A stretch of 64,000 nucleotides of DNA, from positions 461,266,780 through 461,330,779 of the forward strand of contig NC_053040.3 of the NCBI RefSeq assembly GCF_002575655.3, read 5' to 3'. Under the pieces are notes generated by a model. The model was not told the origin of the DNA, searched no databases, and saw only the letters and a program-made list of their open reading frames with translations. A program made the translations under genes and the position numbers. How positions within the stretch are numbered: position 1 is the stretch's first letter; every line of letters starts with the position of its first letter. The stretch comes from Aegilops tauschii subsp. strangulata. Its lineage: Eukaryota; Streptophyta; Magnoliopsida; Poales; Poaceae. This document shows, piece after piece, positions 31,410 through 42,769 of the stretch.

Positions 31410-31949
31410 CTAAGGCTTCGGCGTCCGGGCAATCGACGATTTGATCTTCTTAGTGAGAAATCTGTTCCAAAGCTTTCGGGCTGACTCTCCGGGCTGTTGA
31501 ATTATATGACTTAAATCGTCTGCGTCCGGAGGTCGGACATAGGTCCCTTGAAAGTTGGCACGAAAAGCATCCTCAAGCTCCTCCCAACTTCCAATTGAAT
31601 TTTCGGGGAGGCTCTTCAGCCAGTGCCGAGCTGGTCCTTTCAACTTGAGGGGCAAGTATTTGATGGCGTGGAGATCGTCTCCGCGAGCCATATGGATATG
31701 GAGCATGAAGTCCTCAATCCAGACCCCAGGGTCTGTCATCCCGTCGTACGACTCTATGCTTACGGGTTTGAATCCCTCTGGAAATTCGTGATCCAGTACC
31801 TCATCGGTGAAGCCTAGGGGGTGTGCAGCACCCCTGTATTTGGATGTATCGTGGCGTTCGGACGGTTGTAGTGTTCGGTTTTGATTTTGTGCCGGAGCGC
31901 GCTTCCTAGATCCATTGATGGACCTGGTCATACCGGATTTTTGGCGCAA
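31410..31949 (-). pseudogene. Gag core domain, element C
   Basis: A retrotransposon gag domain is visible: DHEFPEGFKPVSIESYDG, GVWIEDFMLHI, LKLKGPARHWLKSLPENSIGSWEEL, FQGTYVRPP and QQPGESARKLWNRF. This forms the capsid-like shell. It matches element B Gag in motif order. Frame breaks lie on both sides. Confidence 0.85.
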
Positions 31950-32199
31950 GTACTCACGTAAATCGTGTGCTGACTTATGTGCGGCATTGTTAGCCGCCCT
32001 ATCGCGGCCACGAGGTGGTCAATCCGGCTGATCGGCCGTTTTATTTTTCGGCTGTGTAGGCTCTACGGCCTCATCATCGAATTCATGCAACAGCTTGCGC
32101 TTTGGATAGCTCTTTGTGCGGCGACTGCCACCATACTTTTCTTCAGTGTCGAGCACTTTGTTCCATCTACTGTTGAGGGTATTCTGCGCGGCCTTAAGC

Positions 32200-33390
32200 C
32201 TTTGCTTCTGCTTCTTCAGGCCCTCGCGGTGGCAATAAGCCTTCTACCGAGGTTCTCTTGTTCCAAGTGCCTTTCCGCGATGATGTGTGCATTGTCATCC
32301 GGACTATTCTCCTCTCCGGAGACGGGTTGATGATTTCTACCCTCGGCGTCGCCGTGATCGGACAGTGGCTCCGCAATATGTTCGCCCTCCGCTGGTTCGT
32401 CCTGCTCTGTTGCTGGGTCAATGTGGTCATCGTTTCCTCTGGAGTCGACCGGGGTGTTATTTTTTCTTGCGTTGTTATCGCTGTTCTTGCCGAGGTGGGA
32501 TTTGGAGCGGCGTCTGCGTCGCCGCTTTGGTTGCTTCTCGAGGGGTTTATCCTTCGCTGCATCCTCCCGTTCCTCATCATTGTCTTATTTGGGTGTATCC
32601 ACCATGCATATATCATGTGATGAGGTGGCTGTCCAGCGCCCTGTGGGCGATGGTTCCTGTTCGTCTCCTGCATCGTCGTCCATACCGTCGATGTCTTCGG
32701 AGCCGAAATCGAGCATGTCGGTTAAATCGTCAACAGTGGCTACTAAGTGGGTGGTGGGTGGGGAGCGAATTTCTTCGTCGTCCGCATCCCATTCTAGCCG
32801 GACATAGTTCGGCCAAGGGTCTCCTGACAGAGAGAGAGACCTCAAAGAGTTTAGCACGTCGCCAAAAGGCGAGTGCTGGAAGATATCCGCGGAGGAAAAC
32901 TCCATGATCGGTGCCCAATCAGATTCGATAGGCACGGACGCAAGCGGCTCGGAGCTCATGGCCGGGGACGAATCCAACGGTTCGGCAACACGGGTCTCGT
33001 AAGAGGTGAAGTCAGTATTCGGCTCTATCGCCACAAAGTATGCGACCTCCGTGGCGGGGTCCATCCACCCGTCCTCAGATGGCGCAATTTGTTCCGGATT
33101 AATGGCCGGAGCAGTTGTAGGTGTGATCTCCCGAACACTGTTCGACGGCAAAGCTACGTCATGCCCGTCGTGATTGTGCGGCGCACCTGACATGGGCTCA
33201 AATCTCCGCGGATGTCGGCAGTATAGTTCAAGTTTCCAAACCTGACCTGATGGCCAGGGGCGTAGCTCTCGATCTGCTCTAGATGGCCAAGCGAGTTGGC
33301 CCGCAGTACGAAGCCACCAAATACGAAGATTTGTCCGGGGAGGAAAACCTCACCCCGGATCGCATCATTGACGATGATCGAAGGAGCCAT
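32200..33390 (-). pseudogene. N-terminal extension of Gag, element C
   Basis: The start is ATG 33390 (MAPSIIVNDAIRGEVFLPG), 48 bases inside the 5' LTR. The first 60 residues look folded, with GHQVRFGNLNYTADI. A one-base change near 33195 shifts the frame to a long acidic region (32585-33193) ending at TAA 32585. The same frame then continues with KRRRRRSKSHLGK, a strong basic patch, until about 32220. Element B has a comparable extension before Gag. No named domain is recognised. Confidence 0.6.
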
Positions 33391-33437
33391 CTAGCCTTAC
33401 GGTGACGGCACAGTGGAACTCTCAATGAAAGCACCAA

Positions 33438-33907
33438 TGTCGGTGTCAAAACAGGCGGATCTCGGGTAGGGGGTCCCGAACTGTGCGTCTAAGGCGGATG
33501 GTAACAGGAGGCAGGGGACACGATGTTTACCCAGGTTCGGGCGCTCTCGATGGAGGTAATACCCTACTTCTTGCTTGATTGATGTTGATGATATGAGTAT
33601 TACAAGAGTTGATCTACCACGAGATCATAGAGGCTAAACCCTAGAAGCTAGCCTATGGTATGATTGTTGTTGTCCTACAGACTAAACCCTCCGGTTTATA
33701 TAGACACCGGAGGGGGCTAGGGTTACACAGAGTCGGTTACAAGGGAGGAGATCTACATATCCGTATTGCCAAGCTTGCCTTCCATGCCAAGGATAGTCCC
33801 ATCCGGACACGGGACGAAGTCTTCAATCTTGTATCTTCATAGTCCAACAGTCCGGCTAAAGTATATAGTCCGGCTGTCCGAGGACCCCCTAATCCAGAAC
33901 TCCCTCA
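33438..33907 (-). repeat. 5' LTR of element C
   Basis: The outer end TGAGGGAGTTCTGG (33907) and inner end TTTTGACACCGACA (33438) give proper TG...CA ends. The TATA box is TCTATATAAACC on the minus strand at about 33706-33695. The first internal bases on the minus strand, TTGGTGCTTTCATTGAGAG, should hold the primer site, but I could not assign a tRNA. Confidence 0.92.
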
Positions 33908-34032
33908 TGGACATCGCCCCAGAGATCGATTCCGATGTCGCGGTCAGTCCTGTGGACATTGCCGCAGAGATCGATTACCATGCCGCTGTCCGTGCTATGG
34001 TCATTGCCCGAGAGATCGATGACAAGAAATAG
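33908..34032 (+). pseudogene. Split low-copy gene, end of exon 2
   Basis: After the duplicated tggac (33908-33912) the reading frame of exon 2 resumes and runs 39 codons to TAG 34030-34032. It contains two more 15-residue repeats (IAPEIDSDVAVSP, then VDIAAEIDYHAAV) and a degenerate last unit ending EIDDKK. The repeat register is unbroken across the 16.9-kb insertion, which is good evidence that the two parts were one exon. As it stands the gene would be read into the LTR after codon 173. Confidence 0.65.
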
Positions 34033-34212
34033 TTGGTCGTGCTAATCCGTCGTCGATCGGCCAATAGCCCAAGCTCCTAAAATTGTAGGCTTAGCGATCG
34101 ATCAGACAATAGTCGACACGGATACATTCAGGCCTCATTTGGTTCATAGGGTAGGGAAATCGTAGCAAAAGTACAGAGACGTACAACACAAAATCATAGC
34201 AGTACAGAGATG

Positions 34213-34273
34213 TCCCTCCATTCCAAAATAGATGAGTCAACTTTGTACTACTAACTTTGAAACGGAGGGAGTA
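34213..34273. mobile_element. Short Stowaway-like MITE remnant
   Basis: The inverted ends ccctccattccaaa and tttgaaacggagggag are the Stowaway/Mariner-type ends common in grasses. At about 60 bases it is shorter than usual, so the centre is probably deleted. Confidence 0.55.
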
Positions 34274-34274
34274 C

Positions 34275-34689
34275 AAATCCTAGGCGGGCTAGTTTGGCCT
34301 AGTGGGTTTTAGTGATATGACGTGGTACAGTGCCGTCCAGTCTTCGCGTGTGGTAGCGGTACTGCGGGTAGAGTAAGTTTTCATGAAGAAGCGGAATTCA
34401 ACAAAGTCATGATGGTTCCTTCGTCCGACTAACTTCAGTGGGAAAGGTTGAGCCTGCGCTACGACCGGGGGGGACCAGGATAATTTTGTGCATGGCAGGT
34501 GACCAGGATGGTCGACGTCCCACATGTCGCCGAATGAAAGTATTCTTTCTGATATAGTGGACGAGCAACGAGTATTCATTGTTTATTTTTGTATGAAACC
34601 TATTGTCTCCACTGTTACGACAGAGGAGTGTGAAACACGACAGCCCAGTGAACTTGGCATGTGCATCACTCCCACCTTCCTCATGTAAT
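34275..34689. other. Low-copy sequence with local duplications
   Basis: No gene is recognised. Blocks at 34281-34340 (taggcgggctagtttg, then gatatgacgtg and acagtgccgtcca) and 34601-34642 recur in the same order at 35624-35668 and 35692-35733. The stretch 34458-34535 also resembles 15588-15700. Confidence 0.5.
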
Positions 34690-35115
34690 ACTACCATAGT
34701 GTTGACTATAAGGTTGGCTATGAGGTTACAACATTTTCTCACTTTCTATCTATCTATTTCCTCTCAAATGTTTTTTACCTTTGTTTTTTTAGACACAATT
34801 GTTTTTATGCCTCTTTTTTTAGAATTAGTTTTTTTATACCAAGGAGCACGTGTAGAGACGGGCTGCTGCATATCCCACTCCTTGATTTTGTCAATGCCTC
34901 TCTCTCCTCCACATAAGAGGGCTTGTCTTCTCTTATTTAAGAGAAGACAAGAGATGATCTCTTAGCACCATATGTTTCACCATGTTTTTAGGAATAACTA
35001 GTTATTGAAGATAAGGCTAAGAGATGATCCATTGTACACATGTTTTTTTGTCATCTCTAAATTACATACAAAACTTATGATAAGACTATCTTATCAACCA
35101 TTGTACATGCCCTTT
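34690..35115. mobile_element. Probable MITE remnant with perfect 14-bp hairpin
   Basis: The right end is accattgtacatgcccttta, a common MITE terminus in Triticeae by memory, but the left end is not clearly its inverse. Inside, cttgtcttctctta (34922-34935) and its exact reverse complement (34938-34951) form a hairpin with a two-base loop. No coding capacity. Confidence 0.4.
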
Positions 35116-36087
35116 ATAGCCCAGAATTTTACTGGTGCTACTTGCTATGAATGCGGGCACCCGGCCTCTGAGGGGGGAGCGCGTGCGGGGAGGTGGTGGG
35201 GTGGGGGAGGGGTTCTGGCGGGCCAGGGCGGTAAGAAGCGGGCCTGGAAGCGGTGCGGACTCCCGCATGGCCCACCTCACATTATCACCACATATTTCTT
35301 GGAGTCCGTGCATGGCGGGCATGCGATCTCTTCTCCCTCCCCCGTCTCTCTCCTCTCAGCCGACGCCCACCGAGCGATTAGATTTCGGCTATCGACGGTT
35401 TATTCAATTGCAGTCCCACATGTCAGTGAAAATGCAAGACAACGCGTGTCCCCTCTGGTGAGCGGCGTGCGTGCCAGACTGTCGGGGGTGCGACGTGAAC
35501 GCGACACGTACGAGTTGTAAGGGTGCCGCCTTTTCCTTTTGAACTTGCAAAGCGTAACATTTTCGTGCGATCGATTGATAGAAATCTAGAACAAAATGAC
35601 GAGGGCGGTGCTTTCCGGCGCGTTAGGCGGGCTAGTTTGAGTGATATGACGTGCTACAGTGCCGTCCACTTGCTCCATTTTTATGTAAGCAAGAGTCTAC
35701 ACTCTTACGTGGGAGGAGTGCGAAACACGGCGGATCTGATTTTGATCGAGGGATAACTGTTCCCTTCGAAATAATGGAGCACTGTTAGCGATTATAGCAT
35801 GATAGTTAGGACATCTCCAGCGCTAGCCCTCAAATTTACACCGGCATCTGTCCGAGGACACTGATGGATGCCATCCAATGCTGCCCGCATACCTTTCGAC
35901 AACTATACGAACTAACCAGACGAAATTCGTGCAAACAAAGCAAATTTCAAATTGACCGGATGAAATTCATTACATTTCGAGAACTTTTCCTACAAACTGG
36001 ACGAAATTCATTACATATTTCGCACAAACCGTACTAAAACCTACTGTAAACCTAATCTAAACGATCACCGGGCCCCGACCACCATGT
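35116..36087. other. Low-copy sequence; possible DNA-transposon end near 35811
   Basis: 35150-35300 is GC-rich without a credible frame. From about 35811 (ggacatctccagcgc) the sequence looks like the end of a non-autonomous DNA transposon that would include the relic coding sequence at 36088-36336. Repeated attcattacat and gacgaaattc motifs are seen at 35915-36020. Confidence 0.4.
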
Positions 36088-36336
36088 TCGGCCATGAACC
36101 CGAGAAAGCCGGCCATTGCCTTTGCCTCCTCCTTATCCACCTCGATAACCTCCTCCTCCGGAGCACAAGGTTATGAAGATTTCCGCCTCCACGTCGCCGT
36201 CAAGCGGCTAATCGGCCGCCGATTTTTATCCCACCAAGCTTGGCGTCGACTAAGTGGAGGAGCGGTGGCCTTCCTAGGACCAGAGCGGTGGCGACCTACC
36301 GTGTACTACTCTTCCTCGCTGCCGGCTGTGCCCGCG
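36088..36336 (-). pseudogene. 3' part of a relic coding sequence, cut by element E
   Basis: The minus strand carries a short frame ending EEEVIEVDKEEAKAMAGFL...EHGGRGPV before a stop near 36088. It is preceded by an in-frame TAA and by a piece continuous with 54521-54712 once element E and one ccgcg are removed. It is probably the C-terminal end of a decayed small gene or of a DNA transposon's cargo ORF. No function is recognised. Confidence 0.4.
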
Positions 36337-37860
36337 TGATACGTCCATTTTGCATCATGCTTTTGTATCAATATTTATTGTATTATGGGCTGTTATTACA
36401 CATTATGTCACAATACTTATGCCTATTCTCTCTTATTTTACAAGGTTTACATAAAGAGGGAGAATGCCGGCAGCTGGAATTCTGGGGTGGAAAAGGAGCA
36501 AATATTAGAGACCTATTCTGCACAACTCCAAAAGTCCTGAAACTCCACGGAAGTTATTTTTGGAAATAATAAAAAATACTAAGCGAAGAAAATACTAGAG
36601 GGGACCCACACCCTGGGCACGAGGGTGGGGGGCGCGCCCTACCCCCTGGGCGCGCCCCCCTGCCTCGTGGCCCCCCTGGTGGCCCTCCGATGCCCATCTT
36701 CTGCTATATGAAGTCTTTTGCCTGAGAAAAAAATCATAAGCAAGCTTTCGGGACGAGACTCCGCCGCCACGAGGCGGAACCTTGGCGGAACCAATCTAGG
36801 GCTCTGGCGGAGCTGTTCTGCCGGGGAAACTTCCCTCTGGGAGGGGGAAATCATCGCCATCGTCATCACTAACACTCCTCTCATCGGGAGGGGTCCAATC
36901 TCCATCAACATCTTCACCAGCACCATCTCCTCTCAAACCCTAGTTCATCTCTTGTATCCAATTCTTGTCTCTAAGTCTGAGATTGGTACCTGTAGGTTGC
37001 TAGTAGTGTTGATTACTCCTTGTAGTTGATGCTAGTTGGTTTATTTGGTGGAAGATCATATGTTCAGATCCTATATGCATATTAATACTCCTCTGATTAT
37101 GAACATGAATATGCTTTGTGAGTAGTTACGTTTGTTCATGAGGACATGGGTGAAGTCTTGCTATTAGTAGTCATGTGAATTTGGTATTCGTTCGATATTT
37201 TGATGAGATGTATGTTGTCTCTCCTCTAGTGGTGTCATGTGAACGTCGACTACATGACACTTCACCATTATTTGGGCCTAGAGGAAGGCATTGGGAAGTA
37301 ATAAGTAGATGATGGGTTGCTAGAGTGACAGAAGCTTAAACCCTAGTTTATGCGTTGCTTCGTAAGGGGCTGCTTTGGATCCATATGTTTCATGCTATGG
37401 TTAGGTTTCCCTTAATACTTCTTTTGTAGTTGCGGATGCTTGCAATAGGACTTAATCATAAGTGGGATGCTTGTCCAAGTAAGGACAGCACCCAAGCACC
37501 GGTCCACCCACATATCAAATTATCAAAGTACCGAGCGTGAATCATATGAACGTGATGGAAACTAGCTTTTCGATAATTCCCATGTGTCCTCAGGAGCGCT
37601 TTTCTCTATATAAGAGTTTTTCCAGGCTTGTCCTTTGCTACAAAAAGGATTGGGCCACCTTGCTGCACTTTATTTACATTTGTTACTTGTTGCTCGTTAC
37701 AAATTATCTTATCACAAAACTATCTGTTACCTATAATTTCAGTGCTTGCAGAGAATACCTTGCTGAAAACCTCTTATCATTTCCTTCTGCTCCTCGTTGG
37801 GTTCGACACTCTTACTTATCGAAAGGACTACGATAGATCCCCTATACTTGTGGGTCATCA
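36337..37860 (+). repeat. 5' LTR of element E (1524 bp)
   Basis: It starts TGATACGTCCATTTTGC and ends TTGTGGGTCATCA. The GC-rich inverted motif lies at 36617-36670, followed by a weak TATA (gctatatgaag, about 36704). It contains no gene; small frames around 36718 and 37537 are not supported. Confidence 0.93.
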
Positions 37861-37871
37861 AGACTCTTTTC

Positions 37872-37889
37872 TCGCGCCGTTGCCGGGGA
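37872..37889 (+). other. Primer-binding site (tRNA-Asp, one mismatch), element E
   Basis: TCGCGCCGTTGCCGGGGA differs at one base from the site TGGCGCCGTTGCCGGGGA of element F. The change falls on the second base, paired with the tRNA's CCA end, and may have weakened priming. It lies 11 bases inside the LTR. Confidence 0.85.
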
Positions 37890-38073
37890 GTGAAGCGCCT
37901 TTGGTAGGTGGAATTTGGTAAGGAAAATTTTATATAGTGTGCTGAAATTTACTGTCACTTGTTACTATGGAAAGTAATCCTCTAAGGGGCTTGTTCGGGG
38001 TATCTTCACCCTGAACAGTAGAGCAAAGAGTTGCTCCTCAACCTACTGAACCCCGACCAGTAGAGCAAAGGGT

Positions 38074-41000
38074 ATGATAGAGAAACTGCTAGCTAATTCT
38101 TTTGTAGGAGATGGAACATTGCATCCTGATTTACACCTAATCTATGTGGATGAAGTTTGTGGATTATTTAAGCTTGCAGGTATGCCCGATGATGTTATCA
38201 AGAAGAAGGTCTTCCCTTTATCTTTGAAGGGAGATGCATTGACATGGTATAGGCTATGTGATGATATGGGATCATGGGACTACAAGCGATTGAAATTGGA
38301 ATTTCATCAGAAGTTTTATCCTATGCATCTTGTTCATCGTGATCGTAATTATATATATAATTTTTGGCCTCGCGAAGGAGAAATCATCGCTCAAGCTTGG
38401 GGGAGGCTTAAGTCAATGTTATATTCATGCCCCAATCATGAGCTCTCCAGAGAAATGATTATTCAAAATTTGTATGCTCGGCTTTCTGACAACAATCGCA
38501 CCATGCTCGATACTTCTTGTACTGGTTCTTTTATGATGAAGACTATTGAATTCAAATGGGATTTATTGGAAAGAATTAAACGCAACTCTGAAGATTGGGA
38601 CCTCGACGAAGGTAAGGAGTTAGGTATAACACCTAAGTTTGATTGTGTTAAATCTTTTATGGATACCGATGTTTTTCGTAAATTTAGCACTAAATATGGA
38701 CTTGACTCTGAGATAGTAGCTTCTTTTTGTGAATCTTTTGCTGCTCATGTTGATCTCCCTAAGGAGAAGTGGTTTAAATATCATCCTCCCATAGAAGTAA
38801 AAGTAGTTGCACCTATTAAAGTTGAAGAAAAGACTATCACTTATAATGATCCTATTGTTCCTACCACTTATGTTGAGAAACCACCTTTCCCTGTTAGATC
38901 AAAGGATCATGCTAAAGCTTCAACTGTGGTTCATAAAAGCAATATTAGAACCTATACACCTCCTGAGCAAGTTAAAGTTGAACCTAATATTGCTATTGTT
39001 AAAGATCTCTTGGCTGATAATATTGATGGGCATGTTATTTATTTTTGTGATAAGACTGCTAGAATTGCTAAACCTAGTGCTAAAGATAAACATAGACCAG
39101 TGGTAGGCATGCCTATTATTTCTGTTAAAATAGGAGATCATAGTTATCATGGCTTATGTGACATGGGTGCTAGTGCTAGTGCAATACCTATTGACTTATA
39201 CAAAGAAATTATGCATGATATTGCACATACTGAGTTAGAAGAAATTGATGTCACAATTAAGCTTGCCAATAGAGATACTATTTCACCAATTGGGCTTGTT
39301 AGAGATGTTGAAGTCTTGTGTGGGAAAACTAAATATCCTGCTGATTTTCTTGTTCTTGGTTCCCCACAAGATAGCTTTTGTCCAATTATATTTGGTAGGC
39401 CCTTCTTGAACACTGTTAATGCTAAGATAGACTGCGAAAAGGATGTTGTTACTATTGGTTTGGGTGATATGTCTCATGAGTTTAATTTTTCTAAATTTCG
39501 TGGACAACACCGTGAAGAGGAATTTCCTAGTAAAGACGAAATTATTGGTCTTGCTTATATTGCCGTACCTCCTAGTGATTCTTTAGAACAATATTTGCTA
39601 GACCATGAAAATGATATGTTTATGAATGAAAGAAGGGAAATAGATGAAGTGTTCTTTAAACAGGGACCTATTCTGAAACACAACCTGCCTGTTGAAATCC
39701 TAGGGGATCCTCCTCCACCCAAGGGTGATCCTATGTTTGAGATTAATCCATTGCCTGATACTCTTAAATATGCTTATCTTGATGAAAAGAAGATATATCA
39801 TGTTATTATTAGTGCTAACCTTTCAGAGAAGGAGGAAGAAAAATTATTGAAAACTCTAAAGAAGCACCGTGCTGCTATTGGATATACTCTTGATGATCTT
39901 AAGGGCATTAGTCCCACTCTATGTCAACATAAAATAAATTTGGAGAAAGATGCCAAACCAGTTATTGATCACCAACGACGGCTGAATCCTAAGATGAAAG
40001 AAGTGGTAAGAAAGGAAATACTAAAGCTCCTTGAGGCAGGTATAATTTATCCCGTTGCTGATAGTCAGTGGGTAAGTCCTGTCCATTGTGTCCCTAAGAA
40101 GGGAGGTATTACTGTCGTTCCTAATGATAAAGATGAATTGATTCCGCAAAGAATTATTACAGGTTATAGGATGGTAATTGATTTCCGGAAATTAAATGAG
40201 GCTACTAAAAAGGATCATTACCCCTTACCTTTTATTGTTCAAAGTCTAGAAAGATTATCCAAACATACACATTTTTGCTTTCTAGATGGTTATTCTGGTT
40301 TCTCTCAAATACATGTGTCAGCTGATGATCAAGCTAAGACCACTTTTACTTGCCCTTTCGGTACTTTTGCTTATAGATGTATGCCTTTTGGTTTATGTAA
40401 TGCACCTGCTACCTTTCAAAGATGCATGATGGCTATATTCTCTGACTTTTGTGAAAAGATTTGTGAGGTTTTCATGGACGATTTCTCCGTTTATGGATCC
40501 TCTTTTGATGATTGCTTGAGCAACCTTGATCGAGTTTTGCAGAGATGTGAAGAAACTAACCTTGTCTTGAATTGGGAGAAGTGCCACTTTATGGTTAATG
40601 AAGGTATTGTCTTGGGGCATAAAATTTCTGAAAGAGGCATTGAAGTTGATAAAGCTAAAGTTGATGCTATTGAAAAGATGCCATGTACCAAGGACATCAA
40701 AGGTATAAGAAGTTTCCTTGGTCATGCCGTTTTTTATAGGAGGTTCACTAAGGACTTCTCAAAAATTTCTCGGCCTCTGACTAATCTCTTACAAAAAGAT
40801 ATACCTTTTGTCTTTGATGATGATTGTGTAGAAGCATTTGAAATACTTAAGAAAGCATTGATTTCTGCACCTATTGTTCAGCCACCTGATTGGAATTTAC
40901 CCTTTGAAATTATGTGTGATGCTAGTGATTATGCTGTAGGTGCTGTTCTAGGACAAAGAGTTGATAAGAAATTAAATGTTATTCAATATGCTAGTAAGAC

Positions 41001-42402
41001 TCTAGACAGTGCTTAGAGAAATTATGCTACTACTGAAAAAGTATTCTTAGCAGTTGTATTTGCTTGTGATAAGTTCAGACCTTATAATGTTGATTCTAAA
41101 GTAACTATTCACACTGATCATGCTGCTATTAAATACCTTATGGAAAAGAAAGATGCTAAACCTAGACTTATTAGATGGGTTCTCTTGCTACAAGAATTTG
41201 ATTTGCATATTATTGATAGAAAGGGAGCTGAGAACCCCGTTGCAGACAACTTGTCTAGGTTAGAAAATGTTCTTGATGATCCACTACCTATTGATGATAG
41301 CTTTCCTGATGAACTAAATGTCATAAATGCTTCTCGTACTGCTCCATGGTATGCTGATTATGCTAATTACATTTTTGCTAAATTTATACCACCTAGTTTC
41401 ACATACCAGCAAAAGAAAAAGTTTTTCTATGATTTGAGACATTACTTTCGGGATGACCCAAATCTTTATAAAGAAGGAGTGGATGGTGTTATTAGGCATT
41501 GCGTACCTGAGTATGAACATGAACAGATCCTACGCAAGTGTCACTCCGAGGCTTATGGAGGACACCACGCTGGAGATAGAACTGCACATAAGGTATTACA
41601 ATCGGGTTTTTATTGGCCTACTCTCTTCAAGGATGCCCGTAAGTTTGTCTTATCTAGTGATGAATGTCAAAGAATTGGTAATATTAGTAGACGTCAGGAA
41701 ATGCCTATGAATTATTCACTTGTTATTGAACCATTTGATGTTTGGGGCTTTGATTATATGGGACCGTTTCCTGCCTCTAATGGATATACACATATTTTAG
41801 TTGTTGTTGATTACGTTACTAAGTGGGTAGAAGCTATTCCAACTAGTAGTGCCGATCATAACACCTATATTAAGATGCTTAAAGAAGTTATTTTTTCGAG
41901 GTTTGGAGTCCCTAGATATTTAATGACTGATGGTGGTTCACATTTTATTCATGGTGCCTTCCGTAAAATGCTTGCCAAGTATGATGTTAATCATAGAATT
42001 GCATCTCCTTATCACCCACAGTCTAGTGGTCAAGTAGAATTGAGTAACAGTGAGCTCAAATTAATTTTGCGAAAGACTGTTAATAGATCTAGAAAGAATT
42101 GGTCCAAGAAACTTGATGATGCATTATGGGCCTATAGAACTGCATACAAAAATCCTATGGGTATGTCTTTGTATAAAATGGTTTATGGAAAAGCATGTCA
42201 CTTACCTCTCGAACTAGAACACAAGGCATATTGGGCCATTAAAGAGCTCAATTATGATTTCAAACTTGCCGGTGAGAAGATTTATTTAACATTAGCTCAC
42301 TTTATGAATGGAGGACCCAAGCCTATGAGAATGCCAAACTGTTTAAAGAAAAAGTTAAAAGATGGCATGACAAAAGAATACAAAAGCGTGAGTTTAATGT
42401 AG
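38074..42402 (+). pseudogene. Gag-pol of element E (Athila lineage)
   Basis: One frame of 1442 codons is broken only by TAG at 41014-41016. Gag is residues 1-250 (YVDEVCGLFKLAGMPDDVI, LSLKGDALTWYRL, KLEFHQKFYP); I see no CCHC knuckle. The protease has GLCDMGASASAIP near residue 365 and IIFGRPFLNT near 435. RT runs from about 640 to 840 with PHCVPKKGG-type wording, FLDGYSGFSQI, PFGLCNAPATFQR and catalytic FMDDFSVYG. RNase H starts at CDASDYAVGAVLG. The TAG sits in [16 protein letters not shown], where the family has Gln. Integrase follows with [18 protein letters not shown] (first zinc Cys apparently Ser), [16 protein letters not shown] and [13 protein letters not shown] leader ATG at 37967 is frameshifted, so the real N-terminus may be longer. 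Confidence 0.92.
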
Positions 42403-42683
42403 GTGATTATGTATTATTATACAACACTCGTTTAAGATTTTTTGTAGGAAAACTTCTCTCTAAATGGGAAGGCCCTTACATTATCGAGGAGGTCTATTGT
42501 TCTGGTGCCATAAAAATCAACAACTTCGAAGGCACATATCCAAAGGTGGTGAACGGTCAAAGAATCAAACATTATATCTCAGGTAATCCTATAAATGTTG
42601 AAACCAATGTTATTGAAACCGTAACCCCGGAGGAATACATAAGGGACACTTTCCAGAACGCTTCAGACTCTGAAAAGGAATAG
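42306..42683 (+). pseudogene. Integrase C-terminus of element E in shifted frame
   Basis: Reading from about 42306 in another phase gives [44 protein letters not shown] and ending ASDSEKE at TAG 42681. This is the usual Athila integrase tail. The upstream frame runs past it to a stop at 42402, so a small indel lies near 42300. E therefore needs both this and the TAG at 41014 repaired to encode a full protein. Confidence 0.85.
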
Positions 42684-42769
42684 GTATGTGGTATGGTAAG
42701 TAAACCGACTCCAAAACAGTTCTAATGGCAATTTTTCTCCGTTTTGGAATATTTAGAAAAATAGAAAAA

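Larger units (their letters stand above)
17023..33907 (-). mobile_element. Element C: Tat-like Gypsy element with antisense gene, no RT/integrase
   Basis: Two LTRs of about 470 bp (17023-17491 and 33438-33907) are flanked by the perfect 5-bp duplication tggac (17018-17022 and 33908-33912). The minus strand reads LTR, gag extension, Gag and protease, after which the polymerase region is absent. A plus-strand spliced gene occupies the space near the 3' LTR. Element D (17562-25632) is nested within, next to the 3' LTR. Without D, C is about 8.8 kb. I count by eye roughly 20 mismatches between the LTRs, mostly transitions, so C is an old insertion. The LTR sequence resembles what I remember as a Fatima-type family, unverified. 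Confidence 0.92.

Noticed and set aside
32258..33190. Plus-strand frames of up to 206 codons opposite the Gag extension of C
   Set aside because: Antisense shadows of an acidic/basic coding region, Arg/Cys/Leu-rich without domains.
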